The notes under the pieces: model-generated
What the model was told of the DNA's origin: nothing
The model's database searches: none
Seen by the model: the letters and a program-made list of their open reading frames with translations, nothing else
Shown: one piece after another, positions 47,586 to 60,369 of the stretch
Layout of the letters: every line of letters begins with the position of its first letter
How positions within the stretch are numbered: the stretch's first letter is position 1
Assembly: GCA_037501455.1 (NCBI GenBank)
Contig: CM074858.1
Location: forward strand, 88,634,501 to 88,698,500
Length of the DNA: 64,000 nt
Direction: 5' to 3'
From: Lantana camara
Lineage: Eukaryota; Streptophyta; Magnoliopsida; Lamiales; Verbenaceae
Position numbers and translations under genes: made by a program

Positions 47586-49729
47586 ATGGTGGAAGGTACC
47601 GTTTGTATTCATAACACGAACATCCATACATTATTCGATCTGGGTGCTACACATTCTTTTATATCTTGTGATCTATGTGCCTCTCTGTGTCTACTTGTTA
47701 TTTGTTCGAATTCTTGTTATTTTGTGAGTTCTCCTCTGGGAGGAAGTTTGCAGACAGATCGGGTTATCCGGGGTTGTTCAGTATTGATAGAAAGGAAAGA
47801 TTATCCAGCAGATTTCATCGTGATGCCTATGAAGAAATATGGGGTAATTTTTGGGATAGATTGGTTATACCGGCATCGGGCTGAAGTTGATTGTTTTAAG
47901 AAGAAGATTAAGTTGGGTAAAGAGTTGATTGGGGAAGTTGGGTCGAAGAAGGTACCACTTTTATCGTTCATGGAAGCTCACAAGTTAGTAAAGGATGGAG
48001 CCATGGGATTTATCGCCTATCTCCTTAATAAACCAAAGGATCAAGCGAGTTTTGAGGAGACGGCCGTGGTGAAGGAATATCCCGATGTATTTCTAGAAAA
48101 TTTGGGTTCTCTACCGCCAGATCGGGAGATTGAGTTTGTAATCTACCTATATCCGGGATCAGAACCGTATTCCAAGACTCCTTATAGAATGGCTCCGGCA
48201 TAGTTGAAGGAATTGAAAATTCAACTCGAGGAATTACTCAAGATTGGGTACATTCGACCGAGTTCGTCTCCGTGGGGTGCTCCGGTTCTTTTCATTAAGA
48301 AAACAGACGAGATGTTGAGAATGTGTATAGATTACCGGGAACTTAATCGGATGACTATCAAGAATAAGTACCCATTGCCCCACATTGAGGATTTATTCGA
48401 TATGCTACAAGGTTCAGGAATTTATTCAAAATTAGATTTAAGACAAGGGTACTATCAGTTGAAAATCCGGGAAGAAGATATTCCAAAGACAGGATTCAAC
48501 ACCCGGTATGGGCATTATGAGTTCGTAGTGATGCCTTTTGGTTTGACTAATGCCCCTGCAGCATTCATGGATATGATGCATCGGATTTTTCGGCCTTACT
48601 TGGATAAATTCGTGGTAATTTTCATTGATGACATTTTTGTTTATTCGAGGACTCCGGAAGATCACGCTCGACATCTCAGATTGGTATTGGAAACGTTAAG
48701 AGAGCACCGGTTATATGCAAAGTTTAGTAAGTGTGAGTTTTGGATCGACCGGGTTGCTTTTCTAGGTCATATCGTCTCAAGTAAGGGTTTGGAAGTAGAT
48801 CCTTCGAAGTTCGAGACAGTTATTCAGTGGCAAAGTCCGAAGAATGCCTCCGAAGTCAGAAGTTTCTTGGGTTTGGCAGGTTATTAGCGAAGATTCGTGC
48901 AGGATTTCTCTAAGATTGGCGCCCTTTTAACTCGGTTGACTAAGAAGGAAGCTAAATTTGAGTGGGACGAGGCATGTGAAGCGAGTTTTCAACTCTTGAA
49001 GGAAAAGTTGACCACTGCACCAGTATTAGCACTTCCCGAAGGCACTGAAGGATACACGGTTTATACGGACGCCTCGAAGGAAGGGTTGGGATATGTTTTG
49101 ATGCAGAATGGTAAAGTGATAGTCTATGCCTCGAGGAAATTGAAGGATCATGAACAAAATTATCCCACTCATGATCTCGAACTTGCAACAGTGATCTTTG
49201 CTTTGGGAAAGTGGAGACACTATCTTTATGGAATTTCTTTTGAGATCTTTTCAGACCACAAGAGTCTCCAGTATTTGTTTTCTCAGAAGGAGTTGAACAA
49301 GAGACAAAGGCGTTGGATGGAGATGTTGGCGGATTATGAGTGTACAATTCGATACCACCCCGGAAAGGCCAACGTGGTCGCGGATGCACTTAGTAGGAAA
49401 GCTAGCGTGTCAAGTGTTAAAGTGGAAATTGAGGATGAACCTGAGTCTTTCAAGCTGAGGGCTAGTATTTGGAATATTACCGTTCAGCTGGATCTTCAGC
49501 AGAGATAATTTGAAGCTCAGAGAGGGGATTCCGAGGAGCAGAAGTTAGCGCAGAAAGCTAGAATTGATCCAGAGAGTCCGTTTGGATTCGATGACACCGA
49601 GCTTCTAAGGTTTTAAAAACAGAGTGATTGTACCGGAAGAGTTGAAACGGTTAATATTGGAAGAAGCTCATTGGTCAGGGTATTCGATACATCCCGGGGG
49701 AAATAAAATGTATAAGGATTTAAAGAAAT

Positions 49730-49998
49730 GAGATAAAGATTTTCGCCCATCCGAACTATGACCCTTTTAGCATTTCACCATCCCAACTATTTTTCACCCG
49801 AAACCGCCATCTAAACTTTCAAAACATCCAAAACCGCTGAAAAAAGAGTCAAAACCGCTCAAAAAAGGGTCAAAACCGCCTTTTGGGATGGTGGTTTGTC
49901 GGTAATTGAAAGTTTAGATGGCGGTTTCGGGTGAAAAATAGTTGGGATGGTGAAATGCTAAAAGGGTCATAGTTCGGATGGGCGAAAATCTTTATCTC
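49730..49998. mobile_element. MITE (Mutator-like) with about 100-bp terminal inverted repeats
   Basis: 269 bp. Both ends read GAGATAAAGATTTTCGCCCA inward, and the inverted repeats stay matched for about 100 bp, leaving a loop of about 70 bp with ccgctcaaaaaag-type short repeats. The perfect 9-bp target duplication TAAAGAAAT (49721-49729 and 49999-50007) fits Mutator-type elements. Non-coding. Inserted in element B pol between RNase H and integrase. Confidence 0.92.
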
Positions 49999-51150
49999 TA
50001 AAGAAATTTTATTGGTGGAATGGACTTAAGCGGGATGTGATCAACTTCACGAAACATTGCTTGACTTGCCAAGTTGTGAAAGCAGAGCATTAGAAGCCAT
50101 CGGTGCTACTTCAACCATTACCTATTCCCGATGGATTTCGTTTCAGGTCTTCCACGAGTGAAGGGTGGTTTAGATGGAATTTGGGTGATTGTGGATCGAT
50201 TGACAAAATGGGCACATTTTCTTGCTATTCGGATGTCGGATAAAGTGACTAAGCTAACTAAGAAATATGTTGATGAAATTGTCCGACTTCATGGAGTGTC
50301 GGTTAGCATTGTATCAGATCGGGATCCGAGGTTCACTTCTAGATTTTGGCAAGAATTGCAAAGAAATCTGGGTACAAGGCTTCAATTCAGCACAACTTTC
50401 CATCCTCAGACAGACGGGCAGTCAGAAAGGTTAATTAAATATTTGGTGGATATGTTGAGAGCATGTGCATTGGATTTTCCGAGTTCACGGAACGAGCATT
50501 GCCTTTGATTGAATTCGCCTATAATAACAGCTTTCAAGCCTCGATAGAAATAGCTCCCTATGAGGCTCTCTACGGACGGAAATGCAAATCTCCGTTGTTC
50601 TTTGATTTGGAAGAATGGAATTGGACCAAACAGGAAGGTGTAAAACGTGGGGAGAAAAGGGAAAAGCCTTCTAAAGCCGTACAAGAGGCGATTGATAAGG
50701 TCCAAATAATCAGACAACGGATGAAAGCAGCTCAGGATCGACAGAAAAGTTATGCAGATCACCGAAGAAAGAATCTTGAGTTTGAGATCGGGGATAAAGT
50801 TTTCTTAAAAGCTTCTCCACGAAAGGGGTTTTCAAAGATTGGTAAGGGAGGAAAATTGAATCCTCGGTATTTAGGACCGTATGAGATTCTTGAGAAAATT
50901 GGAGATACGGCCTACCGTTTTGACTTACCGCCGAGTCTGACCGGAATTCACAACGTATTTCATGTTTCTCAGCTTCGGAAGTATTATCCGGATGAATCCG
51001 AGATCCTACCCATTGAAGAAGTGGAACTTGAGCCTAACCTCACCTTCGTTCAGAAACTGGTTAAGATTTTGGATCGGAAATTACAAGAACTAAGAAACCG
51101 GCAAATCCCACTAGTTAAAGTCTTATGGAGAAGTGACAAAACGGAAGAAG

Positions 51151-51186
51151 CTACATGGGAAACGGAAGAAGCTACATGGGAAACGG
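51151..51186 (+). repeat. 18-bp tandem duplication in the chromodomain
   Basis: gaagctacatgggaaacg is present twice in a row, encoding EEATWETEEATWETE; the family has one EEATWE. The duplication is in frame. Confidence 0.85.
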
Positions 51187-51256
51187 AAGATAAGATGAAA
51201 AGATTTCGTCCCGAGTTGTTTCCGGGCAATCAGTGAATCCGAGGACGGATTCTTTT

Positions 51257-51268
51257 AAGGGAGAGAGG
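51257..51268 (+). promoter_or_regulatory. Element B polypurine tract
   Basis: aagggagagagg directly before the 3' LTR at 51270. Confidence 0.8.
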
Positions 51269-51269
51269 T

Positions 51270-54200
51270 TATGACGCCCCGATACTTTGGCCATACAGGT
51301 ATGGCGTAAGTGTTTACCAAATTGCGCGAATTAATTGTTTATAAGTGTTTTGTAAATTCAATTTTATTTATTTAATGATAAAATGTTAATTATTTATATC
51401 TTAAGTTTATTAATATTAAATTTATGTTAATTCGTTGACATTCATATCTTTAAATTTATTAATATTAAATTTATATTTGTTTCGTGCACTTTGATTCATA
51501 TTTAAAAATGAATTTAATTTTTGTTATTTATTATGGAATATTATGAATTTATAAATGCATTGCTCATGAGTGTTATAAACGCGCTTCGTTCTTCTATGAT
51601 TTGATATCGAAATTTCATAAAAATTTAATATGTCGGAGATATACGTGTCATGAATGTGAATCTATGTTCGTTTCCTGTTTTCGGGTTCATTTACATGAGT
51701 TTTGAATTTATTTTGTTCTTGGAATCCAAATCGGGGGCTAACGAGCAATTAGCGTACCCTTGGTTCCGTATGTGATATCTTGAGCTCGGGAACTCGGAAT
51801 CGAGTTCCGTCAACTTCGTTGAACTCGTAACGAAAATCCGAGTTTAATAAACTTAGCCTCATATTTTTCCAAAATTATTTGAACCTCCGAAATTCAACCG
51901 AAATGTGTAACGTTCGCCAAAACTGCCACCTTTTAGCAAAATAGCCATATCTCTCACAAACCTTGACCAAATTAACCATGGTTTGATTCCTTGGAACCCT
52001 AACTCAACCCTCTAACATCCCTTAACTGCCCCAAACCGAACTAACCCTCCACACTTAGAGAAATTTCAGCAAAAACCACTGCTCTCCAGTTATTCCCGTA
52101 ACCCTTGCCAAGCTTGGAGATTCAAGGCTCAAATCTCTTCCAAACTTCATCCAATCCAAAAGGTAAGCTTAGGGTTGTAATATACATTCATTATGGGTCA
52201 TTTTGAACCATGCATCTCCAATTTTGAGCATGTTTTCATGGAGTTTGAAGAAGATGATGAAATAGTAGATTTTGGAGCCATACATTGATCTCATGCATTC
52301 CTTGATGCTTTTGGTTGATTTAAAGCATGAAAATGGTTGTCTTAACTCCCTCTTTTCATTTATGATCATTGATTATATGGTAGTTGAAGATTTAATGTGA
52401 TGTCATTAATGAGGTTTTGAAAGAAAATTGTTGAAATGAGCTCTTGCCTACCTTGTTCCCATATGGATGGTTTTGATGCATGTTGGAGTGTTGATTTAGG
52501 ACTGAATTGATGACCTTTCATTGCTCTTTCATACTTGATCATGTTAGCTTGAGGTTGGTTGACGCTTTGTGGAGTTTTCCCCTATTTTTGTCCCTGTTTT
52601 TGTCGTGAGCTGCTGCCTTATTTCCTTACCTTGTTGCTGTTCATTTTCAGTCAATTTGTGGGAACTTTTATGGCCTGTTTTGCTGCTGAATTATTGCCTT
52701 AATTGCTTGCTACCTGGTGCTATAAATTCTTGCCTTTGGACCAGGGGAAAGCTTCGTTTTGAACTGCTGCTTCGCAACTGTATTAAATCTCCCCGGACGG
52801 GGAGATTTTGGGCATGAAAATGCCCGGCCGGAGACCCTTTGTGCAGAAACTCTTCTGCATGAAAGTCCCCGGGCGGGGACTTTTTAAGTACAAAATCTCC
52901 CCGGGCGGGGAGATTGATTTGGGACTCTTACATGGTTTTTGTGTGATTTTGCATTGCTGGTGCATGGATATATATATACATATATACTATAATGCATGTA
53001 AGGTAGTGGGTGTGTGTTCGTGTAATTTATTTATGCATGCATGTCTTATATTGAAGTTTGCATGCATTTAATTATTTTGTGCATGGATTTATATATTAAT
53101 ACATGTATGTGGTTATATATTTATGTTTGCATGCATATTGTACGTATATATCTTTATATATTTAGATATGATTTTATATATATATATGTTTATTAGATAT
53201 TAAGTATAATTTGATTTAATTAAATTATGGAAATTAAATTGTTACCTATTTCATGTTCTTATCTAATTTCCGATCTTGATTTGAATGTATTTATTTGTCT
53301 ATTCTCTAATTGTAAACGTGAAATTCTTCGATTGAATTGTTATGAAATGTGTAAGGATTGAACTTAAATGAATATGAATGCTTCCTTGAACGAATGAATG
53401 ACTTGTCTATATGCTCTAAGTGTATTAATAGTGCACATGAACGTGTTCATTACATAATATCACATTTTATGCTTTCATATCATGATCATTACATTACCGA
53501 GCGTCTTACATGGTCATTTTGAGTCTCACTTCACCTTCCTTGCACAGATTTCGATCCAGTTGGAGACGAGGCCGGTCAGTGAGGCTCTTGTGCTCTTCTC
53601 TTTGTCGTTCTAAGGTGGGTTTCTCTACTAATTAGTTAAATGACCCTATATACTTCCAATGTGTAAAGATTTCGGCCAAAATTTATTATAGGTATGTAGA
53701 GTCGTTTTAAAAGTAAATGATTGCAACGTAAAGCCTTTATTTTATGAACCCTACCAAATGTTTTGGCGAGAATGAATGAATGCACAGAATGGGGCCCAGG
53801 GACTTAGTGTGAGTGGCTATCCGGAGAGGCATGGGCCGACGGTGATCCTTTACACTAGTTCCAACCAAATAACGGCGTAACCGGACCTCGCTAGGAGTTA
53901 GCGAGGAATGGACGCTGAGTGCCATCTGGGGAGTCATGTAACCCCTTTTGGTCAATGAATGGATGGCCAGGCCTTACAAACCTGTCCATCACCCGGAGGA
54001 AGAAGGTGTAAATGATAATGAATGTGCACGAAAGAATGTAATGCGTGAAAAGAAAGAAAGAATGAACGAATAATGAATTACACAAGGTGTTGGTTGGAGA
54101 TAATGCACGCCCACTCGCCGGGCCACGAAAGATCTAATGGAAACGAGTTGTTATAATCCCTTTTGATGCTTTCTTTATTTCACCCACTTGGGAAATGCTT

Positions 54201-54655
54201 TAAAAACCTCATGGGATTATAGCTTGCATGTGATTATTTAATTACTGTCTTATATTATACGTATGCCCTGTTTTTATACCCACCACTCCCTTTTGGACTG
54301 AGCTCGTTTGATTTTCAGTTGTGTAGGTGTCAGGGGAGTTAGGCGGGAATTCGAGTCATTGTGTCTTGCATTTGTGGCTAGCTCTTGTATTTTGGGTCTT
54401 ACACTTGCATACTCGTGTTTATGGTTATTGTATTTTGGAGCGTATTTGATAGCTTAGGCCGTGATGGCTCATTTGGATATTGCCAATCGTAAATGATCCA
54501 TTTTTAAAGCTTGAATGCTCATGGTATATATTATGATCAGTTATTGCTTCCGTTTACTCTGATTTTATGGTTCAAGGGTTAGTCCCGCCTAGCATAGCGT
54601 GTGTGTATGTCCCGGTTCGTCGGGATTTAGCTCGGGTATGGAGTGTCCATTTCAT
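51270..54655 (+). repeat. Element B 3' LTR (missing its last about 60 bp)
   Basis: Matches the 5' LTR segments with many single-base differences, so the element is much older than A. Breaks off at gtccatttcat where element C begins. The donor-like aaaag/gtaagc is conserved at 52162/52163. Confidence 0.93.
52786..52915. repeat. Cluster of GC-rich palindromes in element B 3' LTR
   Basis: The same three palindromes as in the 5' LTR at 52786-52807, 52862-52883 and 52894-52915. The second and third are unchanged and the first has one central change, in LTRs that otherwise differ at many places. Confidence 0.88.
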
Positions 54656-56558
54656 TGTTTGGAATACTGCCCTAGAAAGCCGATTGTATATCCGCTTTGT
54701 ACTTTTCCTTATTGTAATCACAGACAATGTTTGAATAAAATAACGAATTAAGGCAACACTTCTTTATATGCTCTTGTTTGGTATGCGTTTACTTTAGTTG
54801 TGCATGTATGAGAACTCCCCTAATCCTGATGACTTTAGGACTCTACCATTTAGGTAAAATGGTTCGTGAAACGAGTCCTATATCACATAAGTCATGATTA
54901 GTAAAATACTCCAAGTCGATGAGTCCTACAGACAGTGGGAGTGTCAACCTGACTCCTCTAAGGCTTGCTTGTGGGATCACGCCCTTAAGAAGGACCACTT
55001 TGTTTCATGGAGGTGCAAAGTGCATAGTTGATACGTGCGTGATACATGAGGGTGCTTACTTCCATAAGTAAGTTCACTGAGGTGGCCCGTGTGAGAAGAT
55101 TCCTAAATGGGAAAGGAAGTTTCTATTTCAGGAAATGGAAACTTCCAGATTAGAAAATATCTCACGAGTCATTGATGTGATTAATTGATCCTTAGAATTT
55201 AGGTTCCATGTCACTTTATCAGTTAACTCTGTAGTCTTAGGTATAAGCTTTAAAGGGTGTCGTCTTAGACAACTGATTCAATGCTTATGCTGGGGCTGCA
55301 CAAGTGACTCATGAAAGTGAATGAGAATCAAGAAAGGACCTACACTTGCATTTGCAAGGTGATCTCTTATTGTGTAAGTTATTCATATGCCATATGGAGT
55401 CCTTGGCCAAGGCAGTAGATCAAGACATCAAGAAAAGGGTTTCTTGGATTGAGATCAAACGGATATGAAATGCACTTAGCTTTAAGATCGGATTATTAGG
55501 GTTTTGATTATTCCCTTACCCTAGATCTTAGTTGAGAGATAGTAAGTAGGAGGATTGTATCTCACATGAATCAATGACTTAAAGGTTCTGTCGAATCTAG
55601 ACATTCCAATTCAGCTAGGGGTTAAACACCTGTTGCTAGACTATGGTCGTTTAATCTGTGGACTGATTAATTAATAAGTGAATTAATTAATTAGGGTCAC
55701 TGCTAATTGAATTGAGAACCTAGAGGGTCACACACAACAACTTGGTTACATGAGTTAAGGCTTTGAAATGATTAAACGAGTTAATCGAGCCAAAAGGGTA
55801 CCACACGTGTGAATCACACGTGTCCTTGGGGACACGTGTATATATATTTATGTGATTAAATAATTAATGTATTAATTATTTAATAGACTTTGGTTTAATT
55901 TTAAATTAAAAAGAAAGTCTTATTTTGGAGAAAAATAATCTATTTAATTAATTACGAATTAATTAATTAGATAAATAAGTTATTTATTTATTAATAAATA
56001 AAGTATAATATTATCCAAAAGGGGTTTGGATATTTTAGCTTTCTTAAAAGTTGATTTGAATTAGAATTCAAAAGTCAAAGTTTGGAATTACTTGATGATC
56101 AAGTAATGAGAGAGAGGGACCAAATCCTTAGTCCAACAGGACTAGGTTCGGCTGCCCCTCTCCTTCCTATATATAGGGGAGCTCGAGCTCCCCTTAGAGG
56201 GTAATTGACAATTCTTTTGGTTCATGTGTTGAACACCATCCTTTCTCCGAGATAAAGTAAACCCTAGGTTAAGCCTAACAATAACTAGAGAACTAGCGTC
56301 CTTACTAGTTAGATTGTAGTCAAGTTGGTGGACTATCTCTAGAGAGCTTCAAGTTAGAAGTTTTGAAGATTCGAGCTTTACCAAGGAGAGGTGATCAAGC
56401 CGCGAGAAGAGCGTTCTTGGACTTGAAACGCTTCAAGAAAGATTATTGAAAAGTAAGTTTCTAATCTCTACGAATTCGGATTCACGATTTCGAGTTTCGA
56501 TCCTTTTTGTTGGAAAATTTTTAAATTTCCGCTGCTTTCTGATTCCTGTTTTCCAACA
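54656..56558 (+). repeat. Element C 5' LTR
   Basis: 1,903 bp starting TGTTTGGAATACTGCCC and ending ttttccaaca. Contains three CACGTG motifs (55804, 55817, 55833) and a TATA box TATATATA at 56168-56175, directly followed by the perfect palindrome GGGGAGCTCGAGCTCCCC (56176-56193). Homologous to the solo LTR 39222-41177. Confidence 0.93.
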
Positions 56559-56560
56559 AT

Positions 56561-56573
56561 TGGTATCAGAGCC
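56561..56573 (+). promoter_or_regulatory. Element C primer-binding site
   Basis: TGGTATCAGAGCC, complementary to the 3' end of initiator tRNA-Met, two bases after the LTR. Confidence 0.93.
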
Positions 56574-58602
56574 TCCTCGTTAATCGTGTTTCTGATTCGT
56601 CTCAATTATTCTGAATTTGGTAGAAATTCTTAGGCTTGATGCGATTGAGTATTTGTAACTGTTTTAGAAAGCCTGAATTACGAAACTATATTTTTCTTGA
56701 AAGTTTCTGAAAACGGTTTTTTGTTAAAATTTGTTTTTGAAAACTGTTTTAGATTTGAAACTGTATAAACTTTTTTTGGATTTGTTGGATTGGGTTTGCT
56801 TTTGAACGAAAACACAAAATGAAAACCCGGATTACGACAAACACGCGAAACCCCACACGCGAAGGCTTCGTGCGCCGCCGCTCGCCTGACCTAGGCGTGC
56901 ACAGGGCCTTGCGCCCAGTCCCTCCCGCAACCGCGCGGGAGGCCTTTCGGGCACGCCCGGGATCGCTCGCCACTGGCCACGAGGGGCCGCGCGCGCACTC
57001 GTTTTAATTTTATTTTTATTATCAAAATTTTTTTTATTAATATTTATTTTAATAGAATTTAAAATTGGGATTTTTGAGAAATAGAAACGGTTTATAATTT
57101 TGGAAAACTACATCTTTGTTAAAATTATTAATTTTCAGAAATTAATGGGAATTTTATTAGTTTTAGTAATTTGGGATTTATTGAAAACTTTTATGAACAA
57201 GACTCGCATCAAGTCGTGTTTTAAGTCATTAGGACTTGAAACGGGAATTTTAATTTATTGGCTAAATTTAAATTCTCGCAAGAAGCATGTTAGGTGATCA
57301 TGGGTTTAGACTTATGTATGGTTTTAATTTATGCACAAGGATGGTTTAAATTGGGGTTGGAGCCCTATAGTTGCATTTTTCAATTGAGGTTGGAGCCTCA
57401 CTTATATGCGTACTGTTATGTGATTTATTATGTGGCTTTCCATATTACTGTTTTGAGGCCAGGGTATGCCCCGTGTATTTGTCTAAGGCCAATATGAAGA
57501 TTGAGCCTTATTACTTTTCAATACCTTTTCATTTTTTTGAGAGTAGAATAGGTGGTGAGGTTTTATTTTCATTTTGGAGACAATGCACCCATGGAGTAAG
57601 ATGGACCACATTCAAGTAACAAGGAGGCCATAAATGAAGACCCCTCAAAATGTTAGGGAGGGAAATCTCAATTGAAAATGTAATAGAGATAGGGCTCGTA
57701 TTTTGTTACTGTTTTCCCTTATGTGATTTAAACTGTTTATGTGGCATGTATGTTAGAACTTGTGATTGTGGAGTGGCTCCCACATATCACGCATAAGATA
57801 GGTAGAACCCATGATCATCACATGTTAGTATCATGGTAGGACATGTTATCTGCTAAGTGCTTGTGTGAAATGCATTTAAGTTGTACTTGCATTAATCAAG
57901 ACTAATTAAAATTGGAAAACATATATGTTGGTGATGTCGAACCGGACAACTCTCCGGTTGATTCGAAAATTCCCATTAAATATTAAGCTATTTTCGAACA
58001 ATAGGTGTTTAATTCGAGATGCAAATTTTGAATTAAATTCGTAGCATTCCATCAATAGGTTTTAAGTTTAGTAAGTGAAGCTAGTTATTGTCCGCGAGTC
58101 ATGGGATAGCTAGTGGAGCTTATTAGTTCTTAGTTACCTAATTGATCATTTTAAATGATCAATATTTCGTGGTCAATTTTAGCAAGGGCGATGTCCACGA
58201 GTCGTGGGTCGTTCGAACTAAGTTTTGATCATGATCTTATGATTGATGGGTTTAGCTTAACGCCTAAGTAAATATGGATGTCGCACGAGTCGTGGGTCCA
58301 TATTGAAAGATAGGTGATGCAAAAACAATTACTAAGAGTTCTAAAGGTGTTAGAATTGGTAGTTTGTACCCACCTAGGGTTCTAATTAGAATGTCCACGA
58401 GTCGTGGGTTCGAGGTAAAATGCCTAGGATCTTAGTACCCATTGGGAAGTGTGTTCCTCTTAGATCTTTGGGAATTATAGATCTTTGAAAAACAATGGGA
58501 GCTACATTAGATTAAAGACCTTATCTTTTGTATATCGTTATAATTCAGCATGCTCACTAGTTCTCTGTTTTACCATTTAGGTCGTAGATTCTGTGATTCT
58601 CT
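56574..58602 (+). other. Element C untranslated leader with structured repeats
   Basis: 2.0 kb without a gene. A GC-rich island (about 56,865-57,000, with gcgcgcgc and ccgcgcggga-type palindromes) stands in AT-rich sequence. Four copies of a near-palindrome (ccacgagtcgtggg or a variant) occur at about 58,092, 58,195, 58,276 and 58,392. The position before gag is where retroelement packaging and dimerisation signals usually lie, but that role is inference. The acceptor-like taccatttag lies at 58,571-58,580. Confidence 0.7.
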
Positions 58603-60369
58603 ATGCATTTTGAAATGGCAACCAAACACCCTCTTGTATCGGTCCTCGAGTCAAACAAGTTGACTGGTCCCAACTATTCTGATTGGCTCAGGAATCTAAA
58701 AATCATTTTAGATTCTGAGAAGAGAACTTATGTTCTCTTCGAAGGGGAGCCTAGTCCCAAAGGGGAAGCTCCCACTCGGGCCGAGCGGGACACGATCCAG
58801 AAGTGGAAGGATGATAATCTCCAAGCCCGTTACCTTATGTTGGCTAACATGTCTCCGGACTTGCAAAGGCAACATGAGGCCATGGAATTTGCTTGGGAGA
58901 TTTACGACCACTTAGAGCAACTTTACCGCCCTCATGAACGTGTTTCAAGGTATAACACTTCAAAGGAATTGTTCCACTTACGAATGAGGGAAGGTTCATG
59001 TGTCCATGAATATGGACTCAAGTTTCTCGCCCTTACTGAGAAACTTGCTTCCATGGACATGCCACTGAAAGATGAGCTTTCAGTGGACTTGTTGCTAGCC
59101 TCGCTCCCACCATCATTCAACCCATTTGTCCTTAACTTCAATATGAATCATGCTGGTGCTACTGTAGCTGAGCTGATTAGTCAGCTTGTGACTGCTGAAA
59201 GCACCATCAAGAAGGACAAGAAGGTTCTGATGGTGAATGCTCCATCTTCCTCTTCTGGGCCTTCTAAAGGTAAGGGCAAGAAAGCCCAAAAGAAGAAGAA
59301 GAAGCCCCTTAGGCCCACTGGTGGCGTTTCGAAGGGGAAGGCCCAAAAGAAGAAGCGTGATCAGAAAGAGGATGTTTGCTTCCATTGTGGCAAAACGGGA
59401 CATTGGAGGAGAAACTGCCAAGAGTACAAGGCTACTCTAAAGAAAGGTATGTTTCTCGTTGAAGTAAATCTTTCTATTAATTCTAGTTCTTGGGTACTTG
59501 ATACCGATTGTGGAGCTCATATCTGTAATGATGTACAGATACTAAATGAAGTTCAACAACTCAGAGAAGGAGAATGTGTCTTGAAGATCGACGATGGCTC
59601 AAATGTTGAAGCTCGACCTTTAGGCACAATAAGATTAGATTTAGGTAGTTTTGAGTTAGTTTTAAATAAAGTCCTTTATGTACCGAGCATTATTCGTAAT
59701 ATAATTTCAGTTCCAATTTTAGATTGTGAAGGTTATGAAACTTATATTAAGAATGGTAAATATTTTATCAAACGGAACAACTCTTCCGTTCACATCGGTA
59801 CTCTAAGTAATGGACTTTATCTAACTCAGAATATCGATATTATGAATATACAACGAGAAACTAAACGTAAGAGAGATGACAATGTTTCAGCTCCCTTATG
59901 GCACACTAGATTAAGACACATTTCCAAGAACAGAATTAGCAAGATAAACACTTTAGGATCATTATCTGAAAATGATCTCAAAGAGTTAACTTCTTGCGAG
60001 TCCTGTCTCAAAGGAAAGATGTCCAAAGTTCCTTTTAAAGGAACTGTGGAATGTGCCACTAAGGTCTTGGATTTGATCCATTCTGATGTCTGTGGACCGC
60101 TTAGTGTAAGCACAAGAAACGGTCATCAGTATTTCATAACCTTTACCGATGACTTTAGTCGGTATGGTTATGTATACTTAATGAAGTATAAATCTGAAGT
60201 TTTTGAGAAATTCCTAGAATTTCAAAAGGAGGTTGAGAACCAAACTGGTCACAAGATCAAAGCACTTCGATCTGATCGAGGAGGGGAGTATCTTAGTGAA
60301 AAATTCCTTAATCATCTCAAAGATAATGAGATTATCTCTCAGTGGACACCTCCGGAACTCCTCAACTAA
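58603..60369 (+). pseudogene. Element C gag, protease and integrase (5' part of gag-pol)
   Basis: 588-codon frame; a second ATG at 58615 (MATKHPLVSVLE) is equally possible. Copia gag with TGPNYSDWLRNLKIILDSEK, then a Lys-rich segment and the CCHC knuckle CFHCGKTGHWRRNC. The protease motif WVLDTDCGAHICND has Asp at a normally Gly position. The integrase zinc region is WHTRLRHISKNRI..CESCLKGK, and its core has IHSDVCGPLS and LRSDRGGEYLSEKF. The frame is lost near 60,350 by a missing base just before the third catalytic residue. Confidence 0.9.

Larger units (their letters stand above)
47586..51236 (+). pseudogene. Element B pol with chromodomain (broken, carries a MITE)
   Basis: Protease near 47,630 reads LFDLGATHSFI, with Leu at the usual Ser/Thr of the active site. 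RT (48204-48887) has [43 protein letters not shown] and FIDDIFVYS. RNase H (48897-49508) has [16 protein letters not shown] and [10 protein letters not shown]. Integrase is partial (50131-50508: WVIVDRLTKWAHFL, SDRDPRFTSRFW, HPQTDGQSERLI). The last part (50463-51236) has GPYEILEKIGDTAYRFDLPP and a chromodomain (VKILDRKLQELRNRQIPLVK..EEATWE). Stops at 48201, 48885 and 49506, several frameshifts, a small deletion near 50,130 and a MITE at 49,730 destroy it. Confidence 0.9.
36935..54655 (+). mobile_element. Element B: degenerate Tekay-like chromovirus (Ty3/Gypsy) with nested insertions
   Basis: LTRs starting TGTGACGCCCCGATA (5') and TATGACGCCCCGATA (3', one change) flank gag, protease, RT, RNase H, integrase and a chromodomain in the canonical Gypsy order. 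The 5' LTR is 9.3 kb only because it holds two solo LTRs. Without them it is about 3.5 kb, matching the 3' LTR, which is cut at 54,655 by element C. The coding region has several stops, frameshifts and a MITE, so the element is dead and old. Long LTRs, the methionine tRNA primer site and the C-terminal chromodomain point to the Tekay/Del clade. Confidence 0.93.

Noticed and set aside
56749..57007. Small frames across the GC island of the element C leader
   Set aside because: Long frames are expected by chance in GC-rich DNA; the position in a retroelement leader argues against a gene.
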